Part shown: piece after piece, positions 45,029 to 57,197 of the stretch
Position numbering within the stretch: position 1 is the first letter of the stretch
Layout: the number at the start of each line of letters is the position of its first letter
DNA from: Ectocarpus siliculosus
Taxonomy: Eukaryota; Sar; Phaeophyceae; Ectocarpales; Ectocarpaceae
Assembly (NCBI GenBank): GCA_000310025.1
Contig: FN649749.1
Coordinates: forward strand, 2,203,400 to 2,267,399
Direction of reading: 5' to 3'
DNA: 64,000 nt
Notes under the pieces: model-generated
What the model saw: the letters and a program-made list of their open reading frames with translations, nothing else
Databases searched by the model: none
What the model was told of the DNA's origin: nothing
Translations under genes and position numbers: made by a program

Positions 45029-48000
45029 TTACTGCTGCCCCCCTGGCGCTAGGACAGAGGACATTTCGGTAGTAGCAGCTGTGCGACTGGTCGTGAAGGC
45101 TAGGGTCCTTTCTTCGAGGCGGTTTCGCATGTCTACCTGAGTCAGATGCCTCCACAGTCGGTCGTACTCGATCTAAAGGGTCATCAAACACGAGGATCTT
45201 CAGCGGTCACACACGGTGCAGGGAGCAGGACCCACAGCTATTTGATTGTCCAACCGCTCGGGCGTGCCGTGCGCACCTACCCTTACCTGGTCAAGCGACG
45301 CGTACGCTGAGCGTAAGCAGAACCTCCTGAGCTTTTTCTTGGTACTACCGTCGATGTTACTCTCGGAATTGGAGTTGTCCGTGATGTATTCGCCGACGAT
45401 CGCGTTGAACTCGTCGAAGTCGTCTTTGCCGCCCCGCTCGTCGCCATCATTAGTTCAATAGACCAAGCTTGAGAATTCTGACACGTCAACCAAGAGCTGG
45501 AAAGACACTATTACAAGAAGGGACGTCGGACACAACAGCGCGTTGAGCAACGTCAGGAGGACACCGGAAAAATGCGAGAGCCGCAAGTATGAGAGCCGCG
45601 TGTATTGGCGGTGATATGTACAACATTTGTAGAACATACGTATATCGTTCGGGAGCAACGTCACGTGCCACAACGGTTCTCCCGGTTTTTGGTCGCAGTT
45701 CTCTCGTGTTAGAGTAGCTGAGAGCGAAGGCTGGCTGCTATGGAAGAGAATTCGCGCATCTGGTAGACCCCATAACTCCCTCGATGGCAATAACACAAAG
45801 AGAGGCAGCCGAGGTACTTGAAAAAATCAACTGTCCATCTTCCCTTGAAGCAAGGGATCTGTCGTTTCACCGGACTCCGGTGGGCGAGCGAACACATACG
45901 AAGTTCGGTCCGAGAACGGCAAATCAATTATCCTTCCAACGCGCCAATTTTCGGTGGATTCCGTGTCTTCCTCTCTAAGCGTTGGCACCAAGGATCTTTC
46001 AACGGACTGCTACCGTTCGGCTCGTGCAGGGGTTACGCGCGCGAGAGAGACATGTCAGGACCGTGGCAGGTTCGGAACCATGCACGGAAAGCGCAGCAAT
46101 GTGTCGCCAGCGTCAGACTAACGCTTGCAATACCCTTGCCGTTTGTCCTGTCTGTCCAGATGACCCGCACGACATGGGTTGGCCACTCCTTTTGAATTGG
46201 CCGTCGACCATCTCACCTCGCTACACAGCGCCTTCTGGCAGTAGCCCCCGAAAGTCTGCCGTAAGGGAGGGAACTCCATGACGGCGGCAAGCGGGGTTCC
46301 GTGGAGGTGGCCCATGGCCGAGGAGCTCCCTATCCCATTGAGCCTGTGCCCCGGCGTGGCGGCAACGGTGCAGGCCACACGGCCGGAACGGTTGCCGCTG
46401 TCCGTGACCCACCTCCACAACCAGGCCCATGGGACGAGTAGCACCAGGAGACCGTCCCTAGAGCTGCCGCTGCTCTCGCCTTGTCGAAGGTAGTCAATGA
46501 CCGGCTTGATGTTGCTGATCAGGGCAACGGCGATGGAGTAGGAGGGTTTGGTTTGGTTTGGTTTGGTTTGGGTTTGGTTTGGTCAAACAGCGGAACAGCT
46601 GGCACATTCGAATGCCCGGCTCTCTCCGTGGGGCGATATTTCTACGCTCAACCATCGAGACCAAGGGAACTACTTTAAAAGATCCCGGGAGGAAATAGGC
46701 ACCACTTCGATGAACCCGGAATGTCACTCGACAGGTCGGTAGGTCAGGCCTGTAGAAGGCATGCAGACGCCGAAAAATTACATCACAAACGTGAACGGGC
46801 CCCGTGACCCCAAGGAAGGTGACGTCCATGCCTCGGGTAAATGAACACCTTATCGTGCCACCTATGCATGCACAGGACATTAATTTTGCTGTGGTATTGT
46901 GCTGAGCATTCTCCCGATCGCCGGTCCGAAGAAAAAACAATCGCCAATAGACTCCGACGGCTGGGGGGAATCGAGCGTGCCCCTTCCCAATAACTACCGC
47001 CAATGTGCAATATGTCAAGGAACGACCTCGCGCTTCCCTGTTAGCAGATGAACGCTTCACTGTGGCGTGACTGTACACAGTCTGGCATCGATGTATCAGG
47101 CGTGTGACGTGTCATACCCCGGCTCCCTTCCCCGGTGAGATTTATTTCGAATCTACATGGTCTTCGACCGATTCCTTCCAAAACAAATAATGCTTGTGTT
47201 TTTGGCTTCCGAAAACGAAAAAAAGTGCGTTCAGACGTAGAAAATGGTTCTCTGTTGGAACCATAAATTGGCACACGCATTGTTTGGTCCCATATCCTGG
47301 GGTCTCGGATCTGTAGGATCCGGTGGGAGTAATCGATTCCTTGGAGGGAGTTCCCGTACAGGAGAGGGCACTCAAGACGGCGTGGAATAGGAGAACGAAT
47401 AGGAGAACTCTACACGAACGAGGGATACTGGGAATCGGCCAGCGACGGAGACCAGCATATTAACTCGTATGATGCGGCTGTAAAGCAGAAAAGAGCTACC
47501 AGATACCAAAACCGTGCGTCCAACAATCTTCGTCTCCTACGACATCGATTACACTCTCTGCCGACACCTGTCCCTCCCGAACATAACACGAACCAAAATC
47601 AGTCTCGTTGTCAAAACGGGTCAGACCAGCAATTTTGTGCCCCATTCCTTACATGGCCCACGCAACGGGCTGAAGCGTGATGATGTAGCGTGTCACTACC
47701 ATGTACTTGTAGGCAAGGGGGGGCAGAGGCAGGAAAGTCATCATGATGTAGACGCCTGAGCGGCACGTGGTAGCAATGGGAAAATGGAAGGGCGGGTCGG
47801 GGGCGAGCGCTACTCTGGCGCAGAAAAATCTCTACCTTCAAGGCGTTGAATTGCGATACGTGCATCCTACCCCCAGGACGGTCCGAAACCAACTGTTGCC
47901 AGCATCTTGAAGACTACATCGCACACCTAGGAAAGGGCTAGGGATACACACAGCATGTTCACTTTTGTTTGCAACGGCAGAACTCACACCTCGTCGTTGA

Positions 48001-51000
48001 CGGGGTGCTTAGATGGCAGCGGGTTTCGGGGAATCAAGTGCCACCTAGTAGTCCTGTTTCCCAACCTTGAAATTCCTCGGGATTGGGTCTACCACACACG
48101 TGGCCCTTTATCGCCCAACCTCGGATATGAACTCAATAATGCCGTTGAAGCCGGGAAATAAACATGTTCGCGGCGGCGGCGGCGGTATGTTCTGCCTGAT
48201 GCTCACCGATTGTCCAGAGCACAAGGGCGCCGAGGCGTTGGGTGTCCCGCGAAAGCTGGCAAATGTCTTGGACTTTCCTCAGTTGGCCACTCAGAAGCAC
48301 AGCAGCGACCAAGACTGCCAGCATGGATAGCAAATCAAGAACTGACACCTTCCTGGCTATCCTGGAGCAGACAGCATTCCGAAAATTATTAAACGCCAAG
48401 CTGTGTACGACAGACGAGGCTTTTCAAAATCAAGAACTCTGAGTAGTCTCAATTGGCGTGTCGAGTACTACTGTAGTAGGGTTGGACTCCAGGTTTCTTG
48501 AACGTGGAAACCGTGACATTCGTGCGTGTAACATTGGCAAGGTTAAGGAGGGACGGCTCTCGAATTTGGTTTTGGGAATGAGATGGTGGGTCGCCCTCGA
48601 GACAGAGACAGAGACAGAGAGACGGACAGATTTCTATGAAACTATAACTATCCCTCACACACCCTAAACAGGTGGGCCTGGGTAGCGCGGGCGCCCCCTG
48701 CCTACAAGTAGTGGCCTTTGAAGCGACCTCGCCTATGCAAGGAGCCGTGTCCATGCCCGTAAGTCGCGAAAACAGCAAAGACGACGATATCGAAAAGGTG
48801 CACATGAACAACTCATGTCGTAACCCTCGGTCTGATTATTGGACACAGTCAACGCCTATGGTACTACGGAGTAGGACGCGACCTCCAGCTCGACATGTCT
48901 TAGCAGGGACACTTTGAGGAGATCGGACCACCATTCCCTCGACGCTTTTGTACTCGCAATAACAGGAATGTTTATTCGTCGAACAGACAGAATATACTGC
49001 GGTTTATTGGTTTGGCAGTTTCGGATCGAAGTTTCATGAAATGTTCGGAAACCTGGGGTCACCGGCGGAAGAAATTAGAACCCCTTCCTGCCAGTCCGTC
49101 GAGAAGAGAGAACGCAGCGGTGTAGCGAGTGGAGAACGAACGGAAGCTACAGAGCGTGGGAAGAGAAGGAAGGACAGCAGTAGTGGCCGCCAAACGTAGA
49201 CGGCGGCAGTATTGTTGTAGAATGGTGTGTAAATCTACCATTTCGGGGCTTGGTCAGTTTCGGGACCCCTACGTTTACAGTCGCAGTTCCACGGCCGGTA
49301 TTTTTTGCGGGGAGAGCGAGACGGGTTTGTAGGAGTCAACGCCGCGCTTCGTAGCCAATGTGGCTGGCGAGATGATATGCGTTCCGTGTATCTCACTCCC
49401 CAACGTGTAGCCTAGAAACCAATAATAATGAAGCAATTCGAAAGAAAACAACAACAATATCACTTCATACGTCCTTCGTCTAGACGTTTTTGACAGGCGC
49501 TCCACGTCCGTAACGACGCCGTCGTCGGCAGTCTCAACAACTGCCATTGCTTAGCGGGCTTGGTCGTGCCTGAACGTTTCCGAAATCAGAATCGAAACCG
49601 TGAACCGTGATCATCCCCTGCGGTAGGAAAACTCGATAAGCTTAGACTGATTTCCCACCGGGCTCCCACCACTGACGCACCCCACCGCAGGCACACTTCT
49701 CCCGCACTTTTCCTCTGAACGCGAGGGTGCACCTTTGAGAAAGGCTTGGTGTCTATTAGTGAGCTTGAAAAAAATGATTTTCGAAATTTTCGAGCTATCG
49801 GGCAGACCTGCGCCAGCCTATGTGAGGTTTCAACCCCGTTTGCGACAGGCTGGCGAGTTTCCGATTCTCATTCTGGACAGAGTACAATCCGTTCTTTGAG
49901 TTGTATCCAAGTTTCCTGCGTTCGTACCCTACTTCCTAAAGAAACAGCCAAGGAAGGCGACCGCAAAAATTGAAATAACGTGTTGGGTGATGCTGGGAAA
50001 TAGCAGTTTTTTCTGTGCGAGGGCCACACGCTTATGAAAGAATGATGTCAATAGTTGTTGTTCGGCTGTTTCACTACATAAAATGTTCCGTAACGTTGGA
50101 AACCACCATTGTTTTTGTGTTTTTTTCTGCATGGGTAATAAATATTCCACGAAACATATGTACGCTTGCACGGTTCAGATCAATCGCGCACGCTACGTCA
50201 TTCTCGACCAGGGCTTGAATGGAGTGCGACTGAATCTTCCTTTCAGATTTGGCTTTTATGTCTGTATCCCAAACACTCTGCTTCCTGTTTGGCTCTCACC
50301 ATTCCCCTCCGGTCACGCACGCAGTTGACCAAGCTCCAACTTCGAGAAGAACGAACATCCAGACCAGCGCTTGGAACATGCGCTCTTCTTTGGTGTAGCG
50401 ACCATACTTCCTTCTTTTGACTGGGTCGTACATGACCAGTATGCGGAGCACACATGCTATAATGGCTCCGGTAGACACCTGAAATCGCAGAGGGGTCGTT
50501 TGTGTTTTCTGGGCCAAGATGTGTCCTGGGCGGGCAGAGCGGGGCTGTTGAAGGAGGCGTGTTCTCATCGCTTGGTGTCCTTGAAGACTACATTCGCTCA
50601 TGCGTGAGCCAACAATAGCAAGTCAGGGAATAGGAGCATCGGAGCGTAGGTCGTGTACGCAGTTCGTGAGGATGAGGGTGACACGATATCCTACAGTGAA
50701 TTGGTTTGATGGTGAACGCTGTCACCGGAGTCCAGCCTTGAAATTCGTGGAAATGAAGGTGTGGGGCCAGCATCGACAAGGACGCTTCCTTCCGCCATAT
50801 GCACTGTTCGCAGATGAAATTCAGTCTTGACGTTGTTCCCGTTCCGGAACCGCGACCAGACTTGGGCGTTCTCTCAAGATGTAGTCTAAGATTTCGACCT
50901 AAACGCACGGAGGTTTAGGAGAAAGGAGCACAGACACAGGACGGAGCAGTTTGTTGTAGATCCCGTTATATCCAGGGGCTAAACCAAAGAAGGCAACCGA

Positions 51001-51840
51001 GTGAACGGCCATACGTTGCGGTACGAGGGTGAGAAATAAAAGCCACACAAGATGAGATCGCGTTCAAACACTGAAAGCAGTTGCTCAGTTTGTTCGAAAT
51101 CAGTCACCAACGTTGCTTTCTTCTGCAACCCACGTGTTAGCGTCACCTCAGATGCATATGTAGACTAAAACGATGCGAGACATTGTTGCGTATCCTTGAG
51201 GAGGATGAGGTTCTTCGGAGGACGCCAGGCATAGCCTTGAGGTTGTAGGCTTCCAGCCGCCCCTAATTAGATTACACCAGACACACCAGTGTTGCCGGCC
51301 CAAAGATGATTCGTAAGCCGGCCAAGACGCCCGTAAGTTGGATATGACCGCTTGGGCTCGGATCTTGCAACTCCAAGAGGATCACATAGGTCCCGGTGCA
51401 CGATCGCAGAGTGTAGGTCGTCCCAACCAAGCACCCTAACAGTGGAGACCCATAGAGGTAGCCCATGATGAAGCAGGTATCGGGTATGAGGACGAGGGGA
51501 TGGAGCACGGCCACGGCATCTTCATACCGTACATAGTCCAGACTGACTTGCAAGTTAGTTACAGGTTCCCAGACATTAGAGGGCAAATGCAGATACGTTT
51601 TCAGCGATGCTTACATAGTCTACATATTCCGCCGTTGTGATTTTTTGTGATTAGGTGGGCGCATACCAGACATCGGGCTTACCTCAACGCCATGAAAAAG
51701 GGCTTCCGCATATTCCACATAGCCCAGATGCAACATAGCGCCGTCACGGTGTACAACGTTGACCCTGACACGAGCAGGACGTCAATCGTCCATTCCGTGG
51801 CAGGCAGACTTCATGTAGCCACAGCTTGCGTGCATGAGCC
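45029..51840 (-). CDS. Seven-transmembrane RGS protein (candidate GPCR-like), one in-frame stop
   Basis: Minus-strand exons: 51840-51683 (TM1, VLLVSGSTLYTVTALCCIW), 51542 to ~51280 (two hydrophobic segments), 50478-50300 (TM, then LVMYDPVKRRKYGRYTKEER), 48400-48207 (VLDLLSMLAVLVAAVLL), 47755-47653 (MMTFLPLPPLAYKYMVVTRY), ~46350-46217 (RGS start, FPPLRQTFGGYCQKALCSE), 45496-45287 (FDEFNAIVGEYI and NIDGSTKKKLRRF) and 45172-45029 (C-terminal tail to TAA). Five junctions agree in phase. 7TM-RGS fusions, as in plant RGS1, accelerate GTP hydrolysis on G-alpha at the membrane. Missing are the N terminus and at least one exon between 47.65 and 46.35 kb. A TGA at 45455-45457 interrupts the RGS domain, so this allele may be a pseudogene. 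Confidence 0.58.
46546..46582 (+). repeat. (GGTTT)n microsatellite
   Basis: About seven GGTTT units, one with an extra G, in an intron of the 7TM-RGS gene. Confidence 0.9.
48968..49460 (+). mobile_element. Diverged A-B remnant of the YR element family
   Basis: Matches A then B of the split-direct-repeat element in the orientation of the copy at 1-738, with many substitutions. A passes straight into B without the 68 bp spacer of the other copies. It lies in an intron of the 7TM-RGS gene on the opposite strand. No coding body is present. Confidence 0.75.
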
Positions 51841-52732
51841 CTCTCTGGGGAACCTCACGTACAGAAATCACGCGCCCGGCTAGGTACGGAGCCTTCTTCG
51901 TGCCCTGTTGGTTGACACACAAATATATGTCACACACCACAAGGTACGGCAAGTAAACGTATTATGTTTTCCCGAGACCTGAAGCCTGCTGCTGTCTACA
52001 CATGCGTATACTGGACGCACGCATGCAATAATACCAGATAGCAACCAGATCGGTGCGTGTGGTCCTGTTGCCTGAAGAGATGGCATTTCACCAATGTGGG
52101 CTGCGGTGTCACATGTCACATGATAACCCTGCTATTTAGACTATCCATAAATGTATCGTGAATCGTGTTGTTGTTGTGCCCGCTTGCTGTACTCACGAAA
52201 CGTATCAGGTAGCCACAGCCTTCTCGATCAGGAAGATGATCTTGAAATGAAACAGTCGATAGCAGCAACAACACATGCCTCTCCGCCTGTCCACCCCTGC
52301 AGCAGCCTTTGGTCGAGGCCTTTCCCAGCTCTCGTCGTCTCGTCGCGACAGAAGTTGGGAGTCCGAATTCTGAACCGGTACCGGAACCTGCCGCCTTTTG
52401 GGGACTCCGGGACTTGGACTGTGATTGGCTCTTTCAACGCAGAGACGGAATGACGCCGCAGGCTACTCGGGACTCAGGACCGTCGATGATGCGTTGGAGG
52501 CAGCCAATCACAGAGCCTGTATTCTGGCGCCAACCAAATTCTCATAAGTTGAAGCCAATCATCCGCTGCCAGCTCCCCATCACACCTCTTTCTTTTTCCC
52601 GGGTGGGAGAGCCGCGCGGATATCATTGCGTTGGAAGTCGAGTACCACAGCATACCCGTGCAACCGTTACAGCAACGGCACACAACCGTTCTGTTCCTCC
52701 TCCTTTTCCAGAGAACTTTTTGCACCTGTCAG
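51841..52732. other. Region between the divergent RGS and GH17 genes
   Basis: Probably holds both promoters and the first exons (signal peptides) of the two genes; I could not identify those exons. Confidence 0.35.
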
Positions 52733-55700
52733 CGGAAGAATGGTTGGGGTCAATATCGGAGACACCCTCACGCCGACCCCTTGGGCACCCGAGAAAATCG
52801 AGCAAGCTCTTGCCCAGGCCAGGTCTTCAGGATACTTTTCCTGTGACGCGGTGAAGTTTTGGCACTGCGATGCTTCGCGCGTCCTGCCCACGGCTCAACA
52901 AGACCACATCAGAAAGGTACAACGTGGTACGTGTGGGGTCTGCATACTCCGGAACAGATGATGTTGAACCTTCGGAACCGTTCACCTTGGTTCACCAACT
53001 ATTCGCACGCTGGGAAGCGAACGTGGTCAGTCCACAAAGATATTCTTTTTGACCGAGATGCTGCGCTAGGTTACTACGTAGCAGGCCTTTGGCAGGCCTT
53101 CAGCAGGCAGTAGCGGCGGCGCCATCGCAAGCGTTTTCGCATGCATCGACGTGTTGATCATGAAGTTCCCAAATCTACCCCCGACGTTGGTCTCGGAGTG
53201 ACACTGCTTGCACGACGCACTGGCTGTGCGGTAGAGCCGAGATCTCCGGCATTAGATTCTCCTTTATCGGTGTATGAACGATGGAAGTACAGTAATGTAG
53301 TTTCATGAACTCATCGTCGTCACATGAGCACCTGTGAGTGTTGCATGTTCGATGCGTGGTACGCCGTAGGTCTACGTGAGATACCACCCCCCCCGGTTCC
53401 GTGCGGCGAAAGCAAACTTTCGAAGGGCGATTTTCAGACTTTGGCAATCAGTCATTTTTTATCGAGGGCCTTTTTTGTCATGAACCCACAACTTGCGCGT
53501 ACTTTGGACCGTGCGGTGGCTTTGTGTCCACAGAACGCACTTGAGGTTTGCATTGAAAACGCACAAGAACTTCACCCCACCCCACACGAAAAATTAATTT
53601 ACCTGGCACATTCACAGAGGAAACGAGCCGCGAGGCTTCTGCACACCAGTGGGGTGAAGAGTTGCTGCAGTAGCGCTGCCCTTCAGCACGCCACCGGCGA
53701 TGGAGACTGCAAATAAAGCTGGCCTATGTAATGTTTAAGACAGCATCCTAGGCAAAAACTCCGTCCACGTTCTCGATCGATCCCACCCGCCACCGCCCCC
53801 ACCCCCCCACCCCTAAAGTACCAGGCGTATTGGAGCTCCTAGCGAGTATAGAGCTGCCGTGGGAGTTGGTTTAAACATTTTAAGTGATGAAAAAGAACTT
53901 TTGACAAGTGTAGCTGGATTTCGGAAACGTCTGGGATCACGTTTCGCGTTGTTCATTTTTCTCTCCGGAAAACGCTTCACGCGCGAAAAGCGGTACTGCT
54001 GTGGGTATTTGAATAGACATGTTCTGCTGCTGAAACCCGCGCCCATCACCGGCTCGCAGGTCATGGTCCACGCCAACAACCATGAGATGCTCTCCGTGAG
54101 CGACTGGAGGGCTTGGGTCGAGACACACCTGAGCCCCGTGGTCGGCGGGCTGAGGGGCCAGCGCGTGCACAAGGAGATATTCCTGGCGGTGGGGAACGAG
54201 GCCCTCGCACCCTGGCACGTCGAGATGTTCGGACGCAGGCTGGTGCCGTGTATGAAAGAGGTACGAACGAGACACGCCCATCCCGAAAACTCGTCAACTG
54301 CTGAGGGCAATGCACGTCTCCAGAGACTACAAGCTTTCACAGCGTTGTTGCATGCAACGCGAAACTCTTCTGGAATGAATCGTGACGGAGGGAGGGCTGA
54401 CAGGAAAGGAGCCAGAAAGAACATGTTGAAATGCCAGATATGAACGACGATCCTGCCCACACCCATGTGCTGTGTTGTGTTTTGTGGAAAATGTTTTGGT
54501 GCACTGGGCGAAATTGCTGTCCCTGTTGTGGGATAGAGCCCTGATGGCCGAAGACTCTAAACCCGGCCTCACCACATCGTTCCGAACCACGCACTACTGT
54601 TCAAAGATTGTACACATACACAACACGTGGGGAGACATTTTTTTTCACTCGAATCCCAAGCTTCGCGGGTGCTCCGACACTGACTTGAAGTCTATCCGCA
54701 TCCATCCGCCTCCCGTGCTGTGCTGCAAAGGTGTATACTGCTCTACTGCAAACCGGGCTGAGCGATCGCGTGAAGCTGGTAACCCCCCTCGAGATGTCCA
54801 TCCTTGGCGCCTCGTACCCGCCAAGCGCGGGACAGGTCGCCGAGGCTCACCTGGAGGTGGTTAGCGAGGTCGTTAGGTTTCTCGTCAGGATAGGTGAGGC
54901 TTCCACCGTGTAGGTTGCACAAGATACCACACCCCCTGGACCGATTTTCAAACCTCGATTACTCCACGGCGGAGGGGATGTACAATCCAAATGATACGTT
55001 TTGGGAAAGCTCTCGCCGAGATAGTTCCAACATCGCCATTTCCGGCACCGCCGCTGGTTCTGCCCGGGAGCACCCGAGTTTCGAAGTCGATCCGGGGTGT
55101 ATGGTATCTTGCGTCACCTACGGAACTTTATTTGTGGGGGGCATGTTGGGAACCCTCCCATGTGCTCCACCAATGGGCGGCGCGAAAGCACGCAACACTG
55201 TAACCTGACCGAAGAGTTTGGCAAGCGTTGTCGTCGGCAGTGGGGCAAGCGGTTGCAAGCGTGGCCTGTCAAGAGGCGAGCATGTACCTGTGTGTGGAAA
55301 CGCCTCATGAGCGGAGGCCAAGGCATGGAAAGCCTGTCCGTGGTGGCAAGCTTTTTTTTCGCAACATTTCACCCGTTCGACGTCAAGGTGCCCCTCCCTG
55401 TCCGGCCCAACGGGGACCATTTTTCGCTAACGGTACTCACCCACATTGCTCCGCCCCTCTGAAAATCTACCCCGCGCATTAGTCTACCAGTGAGCTTTCG
55501 TTTGCCCCCACCCCGGGCGCACAGCGTACTAAAGAAGTTTTTTTTGCGCTAGGTGAGGGAAAACATGCCTACTGTACTGTGTTGCAAAAGGGGAGCCCCA
55601 TCTATGAAAAGGCCATGACAGGGAGAACAGAGCTGGTCGGAACCCTGTGTTACCGACGAAACAATTATTCTAGACAGGCGTTCATCCACGCTCCATCCGA

Positions 55701-57197
55701 CACTTGCTCGGGTGGAAAAACGGTGCTACTCGCATCCTATTCGTTCGGGACCACCAGTTTTTTTTCTTTTTCTTGCGCTCTTGGTTGTCGTTGGCGTTGT
55801 TGGTGCCAACAACAGGATCCCCGTTCTGCATCAACGTCTACCCTTTCTTCGCGAGAGAACACGCCTCGCGAGACTTCGTGCTCTTCGGGCCGGACGAGGG
55901 GTATACCGACGGAGAAGGGGGATGCTTGCGCTACACCAACATGTTCAACGCACAGGTAGGTGCGGCGGTCAAGGTTGTGCTGGGGGCTGGCTTGGTGGTG
56001 GAGGGCATGGAGGAGCCTCTCTCTTCCTGTCGCTGCTTTTTGGTGGTATTGGTGGTGAACGTGGTCATTGCTGCTGCTGTTATTGCTGCTACTGTTGTTG
56101 TTGCTGCTACTGTTATTGCTGCTACTGTTATTGCTGCTGCTGCTGCTGCTGATGCTGCTGATGCTGCTGCTGCTGCTGCTGACGGTGTGCTGACGCTGCT
56201 GCTGCTGTCCTGCTGCGTTTGCCGGTGTGGTTGTTGCTGGCGGTGATGTTGATGGTGATGTACGTGACTTTGGTGTGCGGGCTCGGTTTTGAGTAGCCAG
56301 TACCACCCCTCCGGCCATCTCAACTACAATACAATACAATACAATACAATACAATGTACTTGCGCTCTCCGTCTCATCCATGTTGGCGACCAGTTTGACG
56401 CGGTAGTGACCGGAATCTCCAAGCTCAAGGATTGCATCGTGGGAGCGGACCAGCTGGAGATGGTTGTCACCGAGGTTGGATGGCCCACAGGTGAGCCCCC
56501 TGGCAACCATGAACAAACGCGGTTCGAGCACCATCCTACAGCTAACGCCTGCACAATAGAACGTTGAGCTTTGCCGGAGTCTCGGGTTCTTGTTTCCTAG
56601 GATTAGTCTACAAATATAATGTACCCGTTCTTATCCGGGCACACAAATATAGTGCTCAAGTTCTTATGCAGTTTTCAACCTCCAAGCTCTTAGGCGAGGG
56701 TGCTAGCTGCACACCGAAAGGGCGGTTTTCGTGTCCTTGTCGCCTTGTTCGGAAGTGTCCAAGAATTGTATCCTGTCGCGAGTCACACACCCACACAACA
56801 TCTCGCCTCCGAATAAATTGTTTCAAGCACGTCATTTTCTCAAAACAAGAAACAACTTGCCCCACTTATACTCGATTTCGACGAGTCTTTTTTGCCGCGC
56901 TCTCTCTCAGAATCGAAGCAGGTAGCCCGCTTATTCGACTAACACGTTTTCCCGTTTCTTGACAATGCTGTGGTGGTGGTGCCCAAACGGGGCGCGACAG
57001 CGGGATCCGGCATGGCTGACAAGGAGAGCGCGAGGCGGTTCACGGCCGGCGCCACCCTGGCCAGCACCAAGGGGACCCCGCTCAGGCCAGGTCGCCTGGA
57101 CGTGTACCTCTTCGAGCTGTACGACGAGTGCCAGCAGGACGGTGCCGCCCACGAGAAACACTTCGGCCTCTTCGACATCGGCGGGTGCCCCAAATAA
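52733..57197 (+). CDS. GH17 beta-1,3-glucanase, six exons found
   Basis: Exons 52733-52916, 54060-54260, 54731-54893, 55816-55955, 56394-56490 and 57001-57197 join in phase and give about 327 residues of a family 17 glycoside hydrolase. In order: the first barrel strand (MVGVNIGDTLTPTPWAPEKI), VMVHANNHEML, the proton-donor motif IFLAVGNEAL, VKLVTPLEMSILGASYPPSA, SPFCINVYPFF, the nucleophile motif VTEVGWPT, and GTPLRPGRLDVYLFELYDE with EKHFGLFD near the end. Both catalytic Glu residues are present. GH17 enzymes cleave 1,3-beta-glucans (laminarin, callose) and are usually secreted. The signal-peptide exon upstream of 52733 is not identified (the exon expects two bases from it). No stop or frameshift is seen, so it is probably functional. 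Stop TAA at 57195. Confidence 0.87.
56072..56200 (+). repeat. TGCTGT/GCT-rich microsatellite in GH17 intron 4
   Basis: Irregular runs of GCTGCT and GTTATT triplets, followed at 56332-56355 by (ACAAT)n. Lies wholly in the intron between exons 4 and 5. Confidence 0.85.

Noticed and set aside
45455-45457. Selenocysteine reading of the TGA in the RGS exon
   Set aside because: The position is in an ordinary helix without a cysteine in relatives, and I see no SECIS-like element; a mutation is simpler.
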